From contig NZ_QLLO01000008.1 of NCBI RefSeq assembly GCF_003259525.1, positions 67,001-131,000 on the forward strand: DNA of 64,000 bases, given 5' to 3'. The position numbers and the translations under genes were made by a program. Below are positions 1 to 8,364 of this stretch, piece after piece (position 1 is the first letter of the stretch; every line of letters starts with the position of its first letter). The notes under the pieces were generated by a model that saw only the letters and a program-made list of their open reading frames with translations, was not told the origin of the DNA and searched no databases. This stretch comes from Olleya aquimaris (GTDB lineage: Bacteria; Bacteroidota; Bacteroidia; Flavobacteriales; Flavobacteriaceae).

Positions 1-1
1 G

Positions 2-211
2 CATCGGAATATTACGCTTAAAACAACGAAAAAAATATTTATAAAATATTGGACTGATTTTTTATATCCGAGTTCAGATGATGTAACTCTGATTTCGGAA
101 AAAACGAATTGGGTAATGTTTTATCGACATTTTGAAGTAGCAAATATTTGGACTAAAATATCTGATGGAAATGACAGAAACAATCAAAAAAAGAATTCCT
201 ATTCACGTTGA
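2..211 (+). CDS. C-terminal end of an unknown protein (5' end outside the window)
   Basis: An open frame runs from base 2 to a TGA at 209-211 and encodes about 69 residues without a start, so the 5' end lies outside the window. The middle is rich in aromatic residues (a YPSSDD motif, then NWVMFYRHFEV), which looks like a folded domain rather than chance reading. It overlaps the next plus-strand gene by 47 bases. I do not recognise the family. The overlap and the lack of a visible start make it less certain than the other genes. Confidence 0.45.
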   Translation, partial: HRNITLKTTKKIFIKYWTDFLYPSSDDVTLISEKTNWVMFYRHFEVANIWTKISDGNDRNNQKKNSYSR

Positions 212-695
212 TTTGGCACCAAATCGAGACGAAGTTTATTCTGGAATTTGTTTAAAATCTAACGATGACATATTCATTTTTACTTGCTTCAATGAAGAAA
301 CTAAAGTATTTGATGGATTCGCTATTATTCGAAACTATGAAATAGATAAGTATCGAGAATGGGACGAAAAAGAATTAAACGAAATTAAGAACGATAATTC
401 TTCAGATTTCTTAAACAAATTGCCACTCGAAAAAATGAACAATATGTTCGAATGCTTAACGGAATTAAAAAACGAAAAATTGATTGCGATATTTAATGAA
501 TCTGATGATGATTCGTACTTCGTAGGTAAAATTGAAAATCTATCAAAAAATGAAGTGGAATTAAAACTTCTGAATGAAGATTCTGAATGGATTGGAAATG
601 AAAAAGTAAAAATTAAAGAAATAACTTACATTGGTTTCCAAACGTCTTATGAGAAAGAGTTACTTAATAAAATCGTTGCACATCCCAGTATTTAA
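165..695 (+). CDS. hypothetical protein, 176 aa
   Basis: I do not recognise this protein. It is soluble, acidic to neutral and rich in beta-strand-like stretches, with a Lys/Asn/Glu-rich middle (residues about 65-110). The C-terminal half (about residues 105-175) carries alternating hydrophobic residues and a conserved-looking ITYIGFQTSYEKELLNKI ending. There is no signal peptide or membrane segment. ATG codons lie at 165 and 171, and the second is preceded by a purine-rich GATGGAA, so 171 may be the true start. It overlaps the truncated upstream frame and converges on the epimerase gene, with 24 bases between the stops. Confidence 0.7.
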   Translation: MEMTETIKKRIPIHVDLAPNRDEVYSGICLKSNDDIFIFTCFNEETKVFDGFAIIRNYEIDKYREWDEKELNEIKNDNSSDFLNKLPLEKMNNMFECLTELKNEKLIAIFNESDDDSYFVGKIENLSKNEVELKLLNEDSEWIGNEKVKIKEITYIGFQTSYEKELLNKIVAHPSI

Positions 696-719
696 CAAAC
701 AATCACTAAATCTAACCCT

Positions 720-1661
720 CTACAAAAAATTAGCCTTATACCAGTCTACTTGCGCTTTAACACCTTCTAATAAGGTAGTTTGTGGATTATAGTTTAATAG
801 CTTTCTGGCTTTATCAATATTAGCTTTAGTACGTAATTGGTCACCTACTCTAGCTTTAACATGGTTTATTGTAATGGATTGCCCAATCACTTGCTCAACC
901 GCTTCAATACCTTCTTGTGTGGTGTGCTCTACTTCTGTACCAAGGTTAATAATTTCGCCATCTACTTTGGTGTCGTTACCTATCACGCTAACTATTCCAT
1001 CGACGATGTCTCCAACATAGGTAAAACTACGTAAGTGTGAGGCACTACCTTCATACAATGGGAAAGCCTCTCCATTAAAGGCACACGCTATTAACTTGGT
1101 GTACATTTTTTCTGGACGTTCTCTTGGTCCAATTACAGAATACAAACGTAACGAGCAACTTTTAAAGACTTGCTCTCTACTTTTTTGCAATACTAACTGC
1201 TCTGCTGTTAATTTAGTCACACCATAATGCGATGCTGGTTTTGGTGCTACACTTTCTGGAAACGTTGCTTCTAGACCGTAAATAGATGATGTTCCAATAT
1301 TTACAAATAACTTTAAGTCTTTGCATTGCAAAGCATAGTCAATTAGGTTTTTGGTAGCTATAATATTATTGGTAAAATAGTCTTCAAAGGTAGAAGTTGC
1401 AGAAATACCTGGTTGTGCAGCAAAATGAAAAATGTAGTTGATGTCTTTTGGCAAAGCTTCAGCAAAATCTGGATCTCTTAAATCAGATTTTATCACTGTT
1501 ATTCCTTTTTCTAATAATGCTTTTTCGTTTAAGGTTTTCAGCGTCAAGCTATAATAGTCGTTAAAATTGTCTAAACCAACAACCTCGTGACCTAATTTGT
1601 GTAATCGCTCGCAAGTGTGAGAGCCTATAAAACCTACTGCTCCAGTAACTAATATTTTCAT
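720..1661 (-). CDS. NAD-dependent sugar-nucleotide epimerase/dehydratase (extended SDR)
   Basis: An extended short-chain dehydrogenase/reductase of about 313 aa. The N-terminal Rossmann motif reads GAVGFIG, directly after the start in MKILVTG. The catalytic Tyr and Lys are in YGVTK, and a Ser/Thr stretch (GTSSIYG) precedes them. These are the hallmarks of UDP-glucose/UDP-glucuronate 4-epimerase-like enzymes that make sugar nucleotides for surface polysaccharides. The frame extends seven codons upstream of 1661, but the start at 1661 places the Rossmann motif at the usual distance from the N-terminus. It is divergent from the glycosyltransferase operon at 1756, which suits a shared role in envelope glycans. 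The exact substrate cannot be told. Confidence 0.85.
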   Translation of the reverse strand: MKILVTGAVGFIGSHTCERLHKLGHEVVGLDNFNDYYSLTLKTLNEKALLEKGITVIKSDLRDPDFAEALPKDINYIFHFAAQPGISATSTFEDYFTNNIIATKNLIDYALQCKDLKLFVNIGTSSIYGLEATFPESVAPKPASHYGVTKLTAEQLVLQKSREQVFKSCSLRLYSVIGPRERPEKMYTKLIACAFNGEAFPLYEGSASHLRSFTYVGDIVDGIVSVIGNDTKVDGEIINLGTEVEHTTQEGIEAVEQVIGQSITINHVKARVGDQLRTKANIDKARKLLNYNPQTTLLEGVKAQVDWYKANFL

Positions 1662-1729
1662 AAGTGCTATTCTGTAATACAAAGAAACAGATTTTTTTTC
1701 GATAGTAATTTCAATTCTATAAAAAACAA

Positions 1730-1737
1730 TACATTTG
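1730..1737 (+). promoter_or_regulatory. probable -7 element of the glycosyltransferase operon
   Basis: TACATTTG matches the Bacteroidota -7 consensus TAnnTTTG and lies 18 bases before the ATG at 1756. No clear TTG occurs at the -33 distance, so this is a partial match. Confidence 0.35.
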
Positions 1738-1755
1738 TAGCATTAAAAGAGGTTT

Positions 1756-2469
1756 ATGAACTACCAATTTACCATTGTTGTTCCTGTTTATAATGAAGAG
1801 GATAATTTACTTAGAGTTGAAAAAGAGCTTTTGGCTTATACCAAAATAGCGACTAAAACGACTAAAGTGTTATTTGTAAACGATGGGTCCAAAGACAATA
1901 GTCAAGCATTAATTGAAACCATTTGCGACAGAAATGATGCGTTTGATTACATTTTATTTAAGGACAATAGAGGGTTGAGTGCTGCTATTAAAGCAGGTTT
2001 TGATTATACGCAAACCGAGTTGGTAGGCTATATAGACTCTGACTTACAAACTGCACCAGAAGATTTTAATTTACTGTTAGAACATATTGGCGAATATGAT
2101 TTAGTAACTGGTGTACGCGCTAACCGTAAGGATAGTTTTGTTAAAAATATGTCGTCTAAAATTGCAAACGGAATTAGACGTGCATTTACCAAAGACGGAA
2201 TGGACGATACAGGTTGTCCATTAAAAGTAATTAAAACAGACTATGCTAAACGCATCCCAATGTTTAAAGGACTTCACCGATTTTTACCTTCTATGATTTT
2301 ATTACAAAACGGTAAAATAAAGCAGATACCTGTACAACATTTTCCGCGTGTTGCTGGCGAAGCTAAATTTGGATTGTGGAACAGATTATTAGGTCCTTTG
2401 TTAGATTGTTTTGCCTATCTGTGGATGAAAAAAAAGTATATTAACTACGACGTAGCCAAAACAAAATAA
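1756..2469 (+). CDS. family 2 glycosyltransferase, DPM1/ArnC-like
   Basis: A 237-aa GT-A fold glycosyltransferase. Visible motifs are VVPVYNEEDNL at the N-terminus, VNDGSKD near residues 41-47 and the metal-binding DSD at 94-96. This layout is typical of enzymes that move a sugar from a nucleotide donor to polyprenyl phosphate (dolichol-phosphate mannose synthase, ArnC/GtrB). It lacks the C-terminal membrane helices of GtrB but ends in a hydrophobic/basic stretch. Its stop overlaps the next start in TAATG, so translation is probably coupled to the LAB_N gene and then the GT39 gene. I infer that it makes the lipid-linked sugar used by the GT39 enzyme; the sugar is unknown. Confidence 0.85.
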   Translation: MNYQFTIVVPVYNEEDNLLRVEKELLAYTKIATKTTKVLFVNDGSKDNSQALIETICDRNDAFDYILFKDNRGLSAAIKAGFDYTQTELVGYIDSDLQTAPEDFNLLLEHIGEYDLVTGVRANRKDSFVKNMSSKIANGIRRAFTKDGMDDTGCPLKVIKTDYAKRIPMFKGLHRFLPSMILLQNGKIKQIPVQHFPRVAGEAKFGLWNRLLGPLLDCFAYLWMKKKYINYDVAKTK

Positions 2470-3092
2470 TGAGTAATTGGATTGTACTTAGTATTGGATT
2501 TCTGGCGCAAATTTTATTTTCTTCTCGCTTAATTATCCAGTGGTTAACTAGCGAAAAACAGAAGCGCGTTATTACACCAACCTTATTTTGGACACTTAGT
2601 TTAGTGGCTTCTTTTTTGTTATTTATTTATGGGTATTTGCGTGATGATTTTGCAATTATGTTAGGTCAAGGCTTAACCTATTACATTTATATTAGAAATT
2701 TACAGCTACAAAACCAATGGAAAACATGTCCTGCAGTTATGCGATGGATTTTGTTATTTATGCCTGTTTTTATTACGATTTTTTACTTTAACAATAATGA
2801 AATTGATACGGTTAGGTTGTTTAAAAACGAAGCTATTCCGTTATGGTTATTAGTACTAGGAATTATCTCTCAAATTGTATTTACCTTACGCTTTGTGTAC
2901 CAATGGATGTATTCTGAAAAACATAAAAAATCCTCATTACCCTTTGGGTTTTGGGCATTAAGCTTAGTTGGGTCGTTGCTAATATTGACCTACGCTATTT
3001 TTAGAGTGGATTATGTGTTGCTTGTTGGACACTCGTTAGGAGCCATTATTTATATCCGCAATTTGTTAATCTTAAAACAGCAGAATGCCTAA
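2469..3092 (+). CDS. doubled lipid-A-biosynthesis N-terminal (LAB_N) membrane protein
   Basis: A 207-aa protein with six or more membrane segments, made of two related halves. The first half contains SRLIIQWLTSEKQKR, TLFWTLSLVASF and GQGLTYYIYIRNLQL. The second repeats this as LRFVYQWMYSEKHKK, FGFWALSLVGSL and GHSLGAIIYIRNLLIL. This pattern is the LAB_N domain found in front of some LpxB proteins and as stand-alone small proteins. The tandem form resembles a SemiSWEET-like duplication. It overlaps both neighbours (1 base and 8 bases). By context it should serve lipid-linked sugar handling or lipid A modification; its activity is not known to me. Confidence 0.8.
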   Translation: MSNWIVLSIGFLAQILFSSRLIIQWLTSEKQKRVITPTLFWTLSLVASFLLFIYGYLRDDFAIMLGQGLTYYIYIRNLQLQNQWKTCPAVMRWILLFMPVFITIFYFNNNEIDTVRLFKNEAIPLWLLVLGIISQIVFTLRFVYQWMYSEKHKKSSLPFGFWALSLVGSLLILTYAIFRVDYVLLVGHSLGAIIYIRNLLILKQQNA

Positions 3093-4719
3093 ATCGTTTA
3101 AAAAATATCCGCTACTTATTATTTGTTTGATTATAGCCATTATGCTATTACCAAACCTGGAGACTATCCAAGTTACTATAATGGAAGCGCGTAATTTTAT
3201 TACTGCAAGAGAAATGATTCAGGATAACAACTGGTTATTAACTACCATGAATGGTGAAGCACGTTACGAAAAACCACCTTTACCAACTTGGTTGACAGCA
3301 ATTTCTGGTTTAGTATTTGGCGTAAATAGTGTATTTGGAATGCGTTTACCAGCTATACTTATGATTATGGTTTTGGCAGCATATTGCTTTAAATTATCAA
3401 AATCGGTATTAAAAAGCAGAGCACATAGTATTATTAATACTTTAATTTTAATAACCTCGTTTTACGTAATTGGGATTACTATTGAAGCACCTTGGGATAT
3501 TTTTACTCATGGTTTTATGATGGTTGCGATATACCATTTATACAAGTTGTTTAAGTCCAAAAATATCCATTGGAAACACGTTATTATTGCTGGTGTTGCT
3601 ATTGGCTGCTCTATTTTAAGCAAAGGACCTGTAAGTTTTTACGCATTGCTTCTACCGTTTTTATTAGCCTATGGTTTTAGCTTTAAATACCAAAATATTA
3701 AAGCAAAAGTAGCACCAATTGTTGTTATTTTAATTTTGGGAATTGTTGTTGGTGGTTGGTGGTATTTGTATGTACGTTTACAAGATCCAGAAACGTTTAC
3801 AGCCATTACAAGTAGAGAAACAGGGAACTGGACTAGCTATAACGTAAGACCATTTTATTACTATTGGAGCTTTTTTACACAAAGTGGTTTGTGGACTATT
3901 CCTGCATTTATTAGTTTATTGTATCCTTATTTAAAGCGTAGAGCCATACATTATAAAGCTTATAAATTCACGTTTTTGTGGACTATTTTTGCTGTAATTT
4001 TATTATCAATTATTCCAGAGAAAAAGTCACGTTATTTGATGCCTGTTTTAATTCCGTTAGCCTTAAATATTGGTTTTTATATCGAGTATTTAATCAGAAA
4101 ATTTAAAACACTAAAAGATAAACGCGAGACGATTCCTGTGTATTTCAATTTTGGATTGATTGCTTTAATTGGTTTGGTTGCACCTTTGATGTTGTACTTT
4201 CAATTTAAAGCAGAATTACATGAGGTGTTATTACCGTTCATTTTATTTTCTGTAGTCGTTTTTGCTTTAGGACTGGCAATTCTTCTTCAATTAATTAAAA
4301 AAGAAATAAAACACGTGTTTTTGTTAACCATTACTTTTTTTGGAGCTCTTTTTTTGTTTGGATTACCTGTTTTTAAAGGATTTACAAGTGAAAACTTTAA
4401 CCCAGTTTCAACATTATTAAAAGATAACAAACAACGTGACCTAAAAGTGTATGCGTTTAATTATGTGCCACCAGAAACCATTTGGCAGTATGGTGAAAAG
4501 ATTCCGCAAATAAAGATTGGAGAGACTACTTACAAATTTCCGTTAGAGACTGAATTTGGTGTTTTAGCAAACGGAATTAGTCCAGAAGATCAAGCGGTAT
4601 TGATTGAAAATTACAACATTGAAAAACTAGATACTTACGACTTAAACGAAAGTGAACCAGGTAGTAAACAGTATAAAGAGAGGCTGATTAGCAACTATTA
4701 TTTGTTTAAAAAGAAATAA
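3085..4719 (+). CDS. family 39 glycosyltransferase, ArnT-like, 544 aa
   Basis: A large polytopic membrane protein with a periplasmic loop after the first helix. That loop contains EARNFITAREM and the YEKPPLPTWL motif typical of ArnT/PMT-type (GT39/GT83) transferases, which use polyprenyl-phosphate sugars as donors. About 11-12 further hydrophobic segments follow, with a soluble C-terminal tail from about residue 440. It is the last gene of the three-gene operon, overlaps its predecessor by 8 bases, and ends one base before the convergent PAP2 gene. I infer transfer of a sugar to lipid A or another envelope acceptor in the periplasm; the acceptor cannot be read from sequence. Confidence 0.85.
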   Translation: MPKSFKKYPLLIICLIIAIMLLPNLETIQVTIMEARNFITAREMIQDNNWLLTTMNGEARYEKPPLPTWLTAISGLVFGVNSVFGMRLPAILMIMVLAAYCFKLSKSVLKSRAHSIINTLILITSFYVIGITIEAPWDIFTHGFMMVAIYHLYKLFKSKNIHWKHVIIAGVAIGCSILSKGPVSFYALLLPFLLAYGFSFKYQNIKAKVAPIVVILILGIVVGGWWYLYVRLQDPETFTAITSRETGNWTSYNVRPFYYYWSFFTQSGLWTIPAFISLLYPYLKRRAIHYKAYKFTFLWTIFAVILLSIIPEKKSRYLMPVLIPLALNIGFYIEYLIRKFKTLKDKRETIPVYFNFGLIALIGLVAPLMLYFQFKAELHEVLLPFILFSVVVFALGLAILLQLIKKEIKHVFLLTITFFGALFLFGLPVFKGFTSENFNPVSTLLKDNKQRDLKVYAFNYVPPETIWQYGEKIPQIKIGETTYKFPLETEFGVLANGISPEDQAVLIENYNIEKLDTYDLNESEPGSKQYKERLISNYYLFKKK

Positions 4720-4720
4720 C

Positions 4721-5296
4721 TTATTTTAACTGAAATCTAGATTGCAGGTACTTGTCTAACTTGTAAAACATCCATCCAGATAACCCACCAAAGATCATTC
4801 CTGTTAAAATATCTAAAGGATAATGTACACCAATGTACACTCTACTATAACCCATTGCCATAGCCCAAACTATTAGGATAAAAATTAAATACTTGTATTT
4901 ATATCTTAGCATTAATCCAGAGAATATGGCAACAGCCATACTATTACTAGAGTGTCCAGAAAAATATCCATATTGACCACCACACCAAGATTTAAGCAAT
5001 CGCATGGCTTGTACTAACTCGTCTTCATGACACGGTCTATGACGTTTTACAATAACATTTTTAAATAAGTTAGTGATTTGGTCTGTAAACAAAATCATTA
5101 AAGCAATAACCACTAAGGTTAAAACAAACATTTTAGTATTTAAACGTTTGTACATTAACACTGCTAGGACAGCATATAGAGGAACCCAGTGAATTTTATC
5201 GGTATAAAATAACCAAAAACCATCCCAAGTGGTAGATCCTAAATTGTTTAAAAATAAAAAGAGTTCTTTATCGTATTGTACTAATTGGTCTAACAT
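4721..5296 (-). CDS. PAP2-family membrane phosphatase
   Basis: A 191-aa integral membrane protein with the three phosphatase signature motifs: KNVIVKRHRP, then YFSGHSSNSM, then SRVYIGVHYPLDI. Five or six hydrophobic helices surround them. The family removes phosphate from undecaprenyl pyrophosphate or from lipid A (LpxE/LpxF-like). It lies downstream of a small acidic protein gene with only four bases between, and ends one base from the GT39 gene on the other strand. That proximity makes a lipid A or polyprenyl phosphate substrate likely, but sequence alone does not decide between them. Confidence 0.9.
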   Translation of the reverse strand: MLDQLVQYDKELFLFLNNLGSTTWDGFWLFYTDKIHWVPLYAVLAVLMYKRLNTKMFVLTLVVIALMILFTDQITNLFKNVIVKRHRPCHEDELVQAMRLLKSWCGGQYGYFSGHSSNSMAVAIFSGLMLRYKYKYLIFILIVWAMAMGYSRVYIGVHYPLDILTGMIFGGLSGWMFYKLDKYLQSRFQLK

Positions 5297-5300
5297 GTAA

Positions 5301-5528
5301 TTATTCTTCGTATCTAGCTACTTCCCTATCATAAAATGCAGTAGCTTCTTTAATTAAATTTTCCATTTCCATTTCTAGCTCTTTTTCGTCATGCTGGTCA
5401 AAATCTTCAAACCATTCTACGTCATCATCTTCTAAATTGATTATAAATCTAGGAAACTCTGTATGAATAACAAAAATTGCGTTTGGAAAATCTGTATTAT
5501 CGCCTAGTATGTATTTTGGTAGTTCCAT
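5301..5528 (-). CDS. small acidic conserved protein, 75 aa
   Basis: A 75-aa acidic protein without signal peptide or membrane segment. It has a beta-like N-terminus (PKYILGDNTDFPNAIFVIHT, FPRFIINL) followed by an acidic Asp/Glu run and a helical tail. I do not know a function; similar small proteins are common in Flavobacteriaceae next to PAP2 genes, as far as I recall. It is almost certainly cotranscribed with the PAP2 phosphatase, four bases downstream. Confidence 0.75.
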   Translation of the reverse strand: MELPKYILGDNTDFPNAIFVIHTEFPRFIINLEDDDVEWFEDFDQHDEKELEMEMENLIKEATAFYDREVARYEE

Positions 5529-5536
5529 TTAAGTTA

Positions 5537-5560
5537 TAAGTGTCTAAAGTTAAAAAGTAT
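5537..5560. repeat. left flank repeat of the S23 gene
   Basis: The stretch holds AGTGTCTAAAGT (5539-5550) followed by an AAGTATTTAAAGT-like segment. An inverted, slightly altered version of the same arrangement lies on the other side of the four-helix-bundle gene at 5940-5985, and an exact inverse copy of the 12-mer lies at 41260-41271. Confidence 0.55.
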
Positions 5561-5914
5561 TTAAAGTTTACTTACTATGGATGTAAAAATAGCTAAAAGT
5601 TCTTTGGCTTCTATTCTCATTTTAGAAATATTTGGATTGTTAACCAAGTTCATTTCTTCAATAATCTCCAGCCAATAATCTGTTTCACTAGCTTCTGCTA
5701 AACTTATACTGATTTTATTTTTAAAATCCTTTGGACTTCTACTTCTATTGGCTTCTCTATAATTAGCGCCTATACTAGTACCAGATTTTGAAAGCTGATG
5801 TCTTAGAACTAAAGATTCTGTTGTACTAGGTAAGCTACTTGAAAATTTTAGAATTTGAATGGCAAATGCAATGGTTCTTTTTTCTAAAACTTCAGCAAAC
5901 TCCTTATTCGTCAT
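5561..5914 (-). CDS. four-helix bundle protein, S23/IVP family
   Basis: A 117-aa all-helical protein with the family core: LEKRTIAFAIQI, then the conserved SGTSIGANYREAN segment (residues about 46-60) and a FKNKISISLAEASETDYWLEII helix pair. The family is known from intervening sequences inside 23S rRNA genes and as free-standing genes in many Bacteroidota; its function is unknown and nucleic-acid binding has been suggested. Here it is not in an rRNA gene. It is flanked on both sides by inverted copies of an AGTG(T/C)CTAAAGT motif, which hints at a small mobile unit. Confidence 0.88.
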   Translation of the reverse strand: MTNKEFAEVLEKRTIAFAIQILKFSSSLPSTTESLVLRHQLSKSGTSIGANYREANRSRSPKDFKNKISISLAEASETDYWLEIIEEMNLVNNPNISKMRIEAKELLAIFTSIVSKL

Positions 5915-5939
5915 AATTTTATCTGTTTATAAACTTTTG

Positions 5940-5985
5940 ACACTTTCAATTTTAAATACTTTAGGCACTCCAAACTTTAGGCACT
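5940..5985. repeat. right flank repeat of the S23 gene
   Basis: ACTTTAGGCACT occurs twice, at 5958-5969 and 5974-5985, preceded by a TTTTAAATACTTT stretch. Read on the minus strand it mirrors the block at 5537-5560. The second copy runs into the end of the MATE gene. Confidence 0.6.
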
Positions 5986-7353
5986 TTCATTTATGAGCTT
6001 TTTTGTGAGATAATTAAACCTTATAAATAATAAAATTGCTGCAGATGACAATCCTGCTAATAATCCTAGCCAAATACCAAAGCTGCCATAAGCATCTTCT
6101 TTACCTAAATACCAACTGACTGGAAACCCAATTAACCAATAAGAAATAAAGGTTATAACCGTAGGTATTTTAACATCTTGCAATCCACGTAAAGCACCCA
6201 AAACTATAACTTGTAAGCTATCACTTATTTGAAAAATAGCAGCTGCAATTAATAATTGAGACGCAATGGTGACCACTTCCATATTGTCTGTAAAGTTGAT
6301 AACATCGTCAAAATCGACATAAATTCGTGGTAAAAACTGATTAAATATTAAGAATAACGACGCAAAAATAACAGCAAACACAAAGCCCATTAAAAACAAC
6401 GATACTGCTATTCTGCGTAACTCAAAATACTGCTGTAGTCCTTTTTGATTTCCTACTCTAATCATGGAAGCAACACTTAATCCCATTGCGACCATAAAGG
6501 TCATTGAGCTTAAATTTAATGCAATTTGATTAGCTGCTTGAGGATTTTTACCTAATAAACCACTTAACCAAATAGCAGCTGTAAAAATAGCAACCTCAAA
6601 AAACATTTGCATAGCACTTGGCATTCCAAGACCTATTATTTTGTTTAACATTAATTTATTTAATACAAAAAATTTGATGTTGGTAACATAGGCTTTAGAT
6701 TTTTCGCGACCTTTAAGCAACCACCACAAATAAGCGACCATTATAAAACGAGAAGCTAAAGTCCCGTAAGCTGCGCCAACAATACCTAATTCTGGGAAAC
6801 CAAACTTACCAAAGATTAACAAGTAGTTTAATCCAACATTAACTAGGTTAGCTACAATTGTAGCATACATAGGATATTTGGTTAATGACAATCCATCACT
6901 AAATTGTTTAAACCCTTGAAAAACAATTAAAGGTATTAACGAAAACGCTACTAAATCTAAATACGGAATTGCTAATTGGACCACCTCAACCGGTTGCTTC
7001 ATTAAGTACATTAATGGTTTAGCAAAAAAGACGAGTAAAAATAATAACACACCTAAAACAGTACATAAAAACAGTCCGTGTTTAAAAGCCGATTTGCCTT
7101 TAGCAAAATCGTCTGCGCCATCTGCTTCTGCCACTAAAGGTGTGATTGCAGTACTAAAACCAATACCAATGGACATAGCAATAAACATAAAACTATTCCC
7201 TAAAGACACAGCAGCTAGCTCTGCTGTACCTAATTGCCCAACCATAATATTGTCCACAAAACTTACAAAAGTATGTCCCAACATACCAAGCATAACAGGA
7301 GCTGCAAGTTGCCAATTGTATTTAAACTCTTTTGTGTATTGGGATAAAACCAT
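5977..7353 (-). CDS. MATE-family multidrug/sodium exporter
   Basis: A 458-aa protein with about 12 hydrophobic segments arranged as two homologous halves. The first helix has the MATE pattern QLAAPVMLGMLGHTFVSFVDNIMVGQLGTAELAAVSLGNS. The NorM branch exports cationic drugs and dyes in exchange for sodium ions or protons at the inner membrane. The length is normal for the family. The gene stands alone on the minus strand, 57 bases downstream of the flavin oxidoreductase gene. The substrate is not predictable. Confidence 0.92.
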   Translation of the reverse strand: MVLSQYTKEFKYNWQLAAPVMLGMLGHTFVSFVDNIMVGQLGTAELAAVSLGNSFMFIAMSIGIGFSTAITPLVAEADGADDFAKGKSAFKHGLFLCTVLGVLLFLLVFFAKPLMYLMKQPVEVVQLAIPYLDLVAFSLIPLIVFQGFKQFSDGLSLTKYPMYATIVANLVNVGLNYLLIFGKFGFPELGIVGAAYGTLASRFIMVAYLWWLLKGREKSKAYVTNIKFFVLNKLMLNKIIGLGMPSAMQMFFEVAIFTAAIWLSGLLGKNPQAANQIALNLSSMTFMVAMGLSVASMIRVGNQKGLQQYFELRRIAVSLFLMGFVFAVIFASLFLIFNQFLPRIYVDFDDVINFTDNMEVVTIASQLLIAAAIFQISDSLQVIVLGALRGLQDVKIPTVITFISYWLIGFPVSWYLGKEDAYGSFGIWLGLLAGLSSAAILLFIRFNYLTKKLINESA

Positions 7354-7410
7354 TTGGCAAAAGTAGTAGTTTTGAGTAGATTTTTTAATGGAAAATTACC
7401 ATTAAATGTA

Positions 7411-8352
7411 TTAAAGATTAATCACTCCATTCTTAGCCTCCTCAAACTCCTCCACCATATCCTTTACAATCTCTGCAACAGGTTTAATGTCATGAATTAA
7501 TCCTGCAATTTGACCAATTTCTAATTCACCTTCCTCCAAATCACCTTCAAACATCCCTTTTTTGGCGCGTGCACGACCTAATAATTCTTTAAGTTGTTCT
7601 GGTGTTGGTCCTGTTTTATACAAGTCTTCAACTTGTTGATAAAACTTATTTTTTATGAGTCTAACTGGCGCTAATTCTTTTAAGGTTAATTGTGTATCGC
7701 CCTCTTTTGCATCCACAACTACTTGTTTAAAGGCTTGATGTGCGCTACTTTCTGTACTGGCTACAAATCTACTTCCCACTTGTACGCCATCTGCACCTAA
7801 AACCATACACGCTAACATAGCTTTTCCTGTTGCAATACCTCCAGCAGCAATTAATGGGGTTTGTAACTGCTCGCGTACCATAGGTATTAAGGTTAGTGTT
7901 GTAGTTTCGTCACGACCATTGTGTCCTCCAGCTTCAAAACCTTCAGCTACTACAGCATCCACGCCTGCATCTTGTGCTTTTAAAGCAAACTTAACACTAC
8001 TAACCACATGCACTACTGTAATTCCTTTCTCTTGTAACCATTTGGTCCATGTTTTAGGGTTTCCTGCAGAAGTAAACACAATTTTTACACCTTCTTCTAC
8101 AATAATGTTCATAATCTCTTCAATGTTTGGATACAACATTGGGACATTAACACCAAAGGGTTTGTTGGTTGCCTGTTTACATTTTTGGATGTGCTCGCGT
8201 AACACATCTGGATACATACTACCTGCACCTATTAATCCTAAAATTCCAGAATTACTTGCAGCAGATGCAAGTCTCCATCCGCTATTCCAAATCATTCCTG
8301 CTTGAATAATTGGGTATTTAATATTGAAGAGTTGGGTAATTTTATTTGGCAT
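7411..8352 (-). CDS. nitronate monooxygenase / FabK-like flavin oxidoreductase
   Basis: A 313-aa TIM-barrel FMN enzyme of the 2-nitropropane dioxygenase family. Seen are YPIIQAGMIWNSG at the N-terminus, the EGFEAGGHNGRDE loop that carries the catalytic His of nitronate monooxygenases, LIAAGGIATGKAM, and the FMN-phosphate site GADGVQVGSRFVAS. It may oxidise propionate-3-nitronate or similar compounds; FabK-type enoyl reductases share this fold, so the exact reaction is open. It lies downstream of the secreted subtilase, separated by a short region holding repeat-like sequence. Confidence 0.85.
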   Translation of the reverse strand: MPNKITQLFNIKYPIIQAGMIWNSGWRLASAASNSGILGLIGAGSMYPDVLREHIQKCKQATNKPFGVNVPMLYPNIEEIMNIIVEEGVKIVFTSAGNPKTWTKWLQEKGITVVHVVSSVKFALKAQDAGVDAVVAEGFEAGGHNGRDETTTLTLIPMVREQLQTPLIAAGGIATGKAMLACMVLGADGVQVGSRFVASTESSAHQAFKQVVVDAKEGDTQLTLKELAPVRLIKNKFYQQVEDLYKTGPTPEQLKELLGRARAKKGMFEGDLEEGELEIGQIAGLIHDIKPVAEIVKDMVEEFEEAKNGVINL

Positions 8353-8364
8353 ATTTTATTATTA

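Noticed and set aside
5561-5914. A 23S rRNA intervening sequence
   Set aside because: The S23-type gene is not inside or near an rRNA gene in this window, so it is a free-standing copy.
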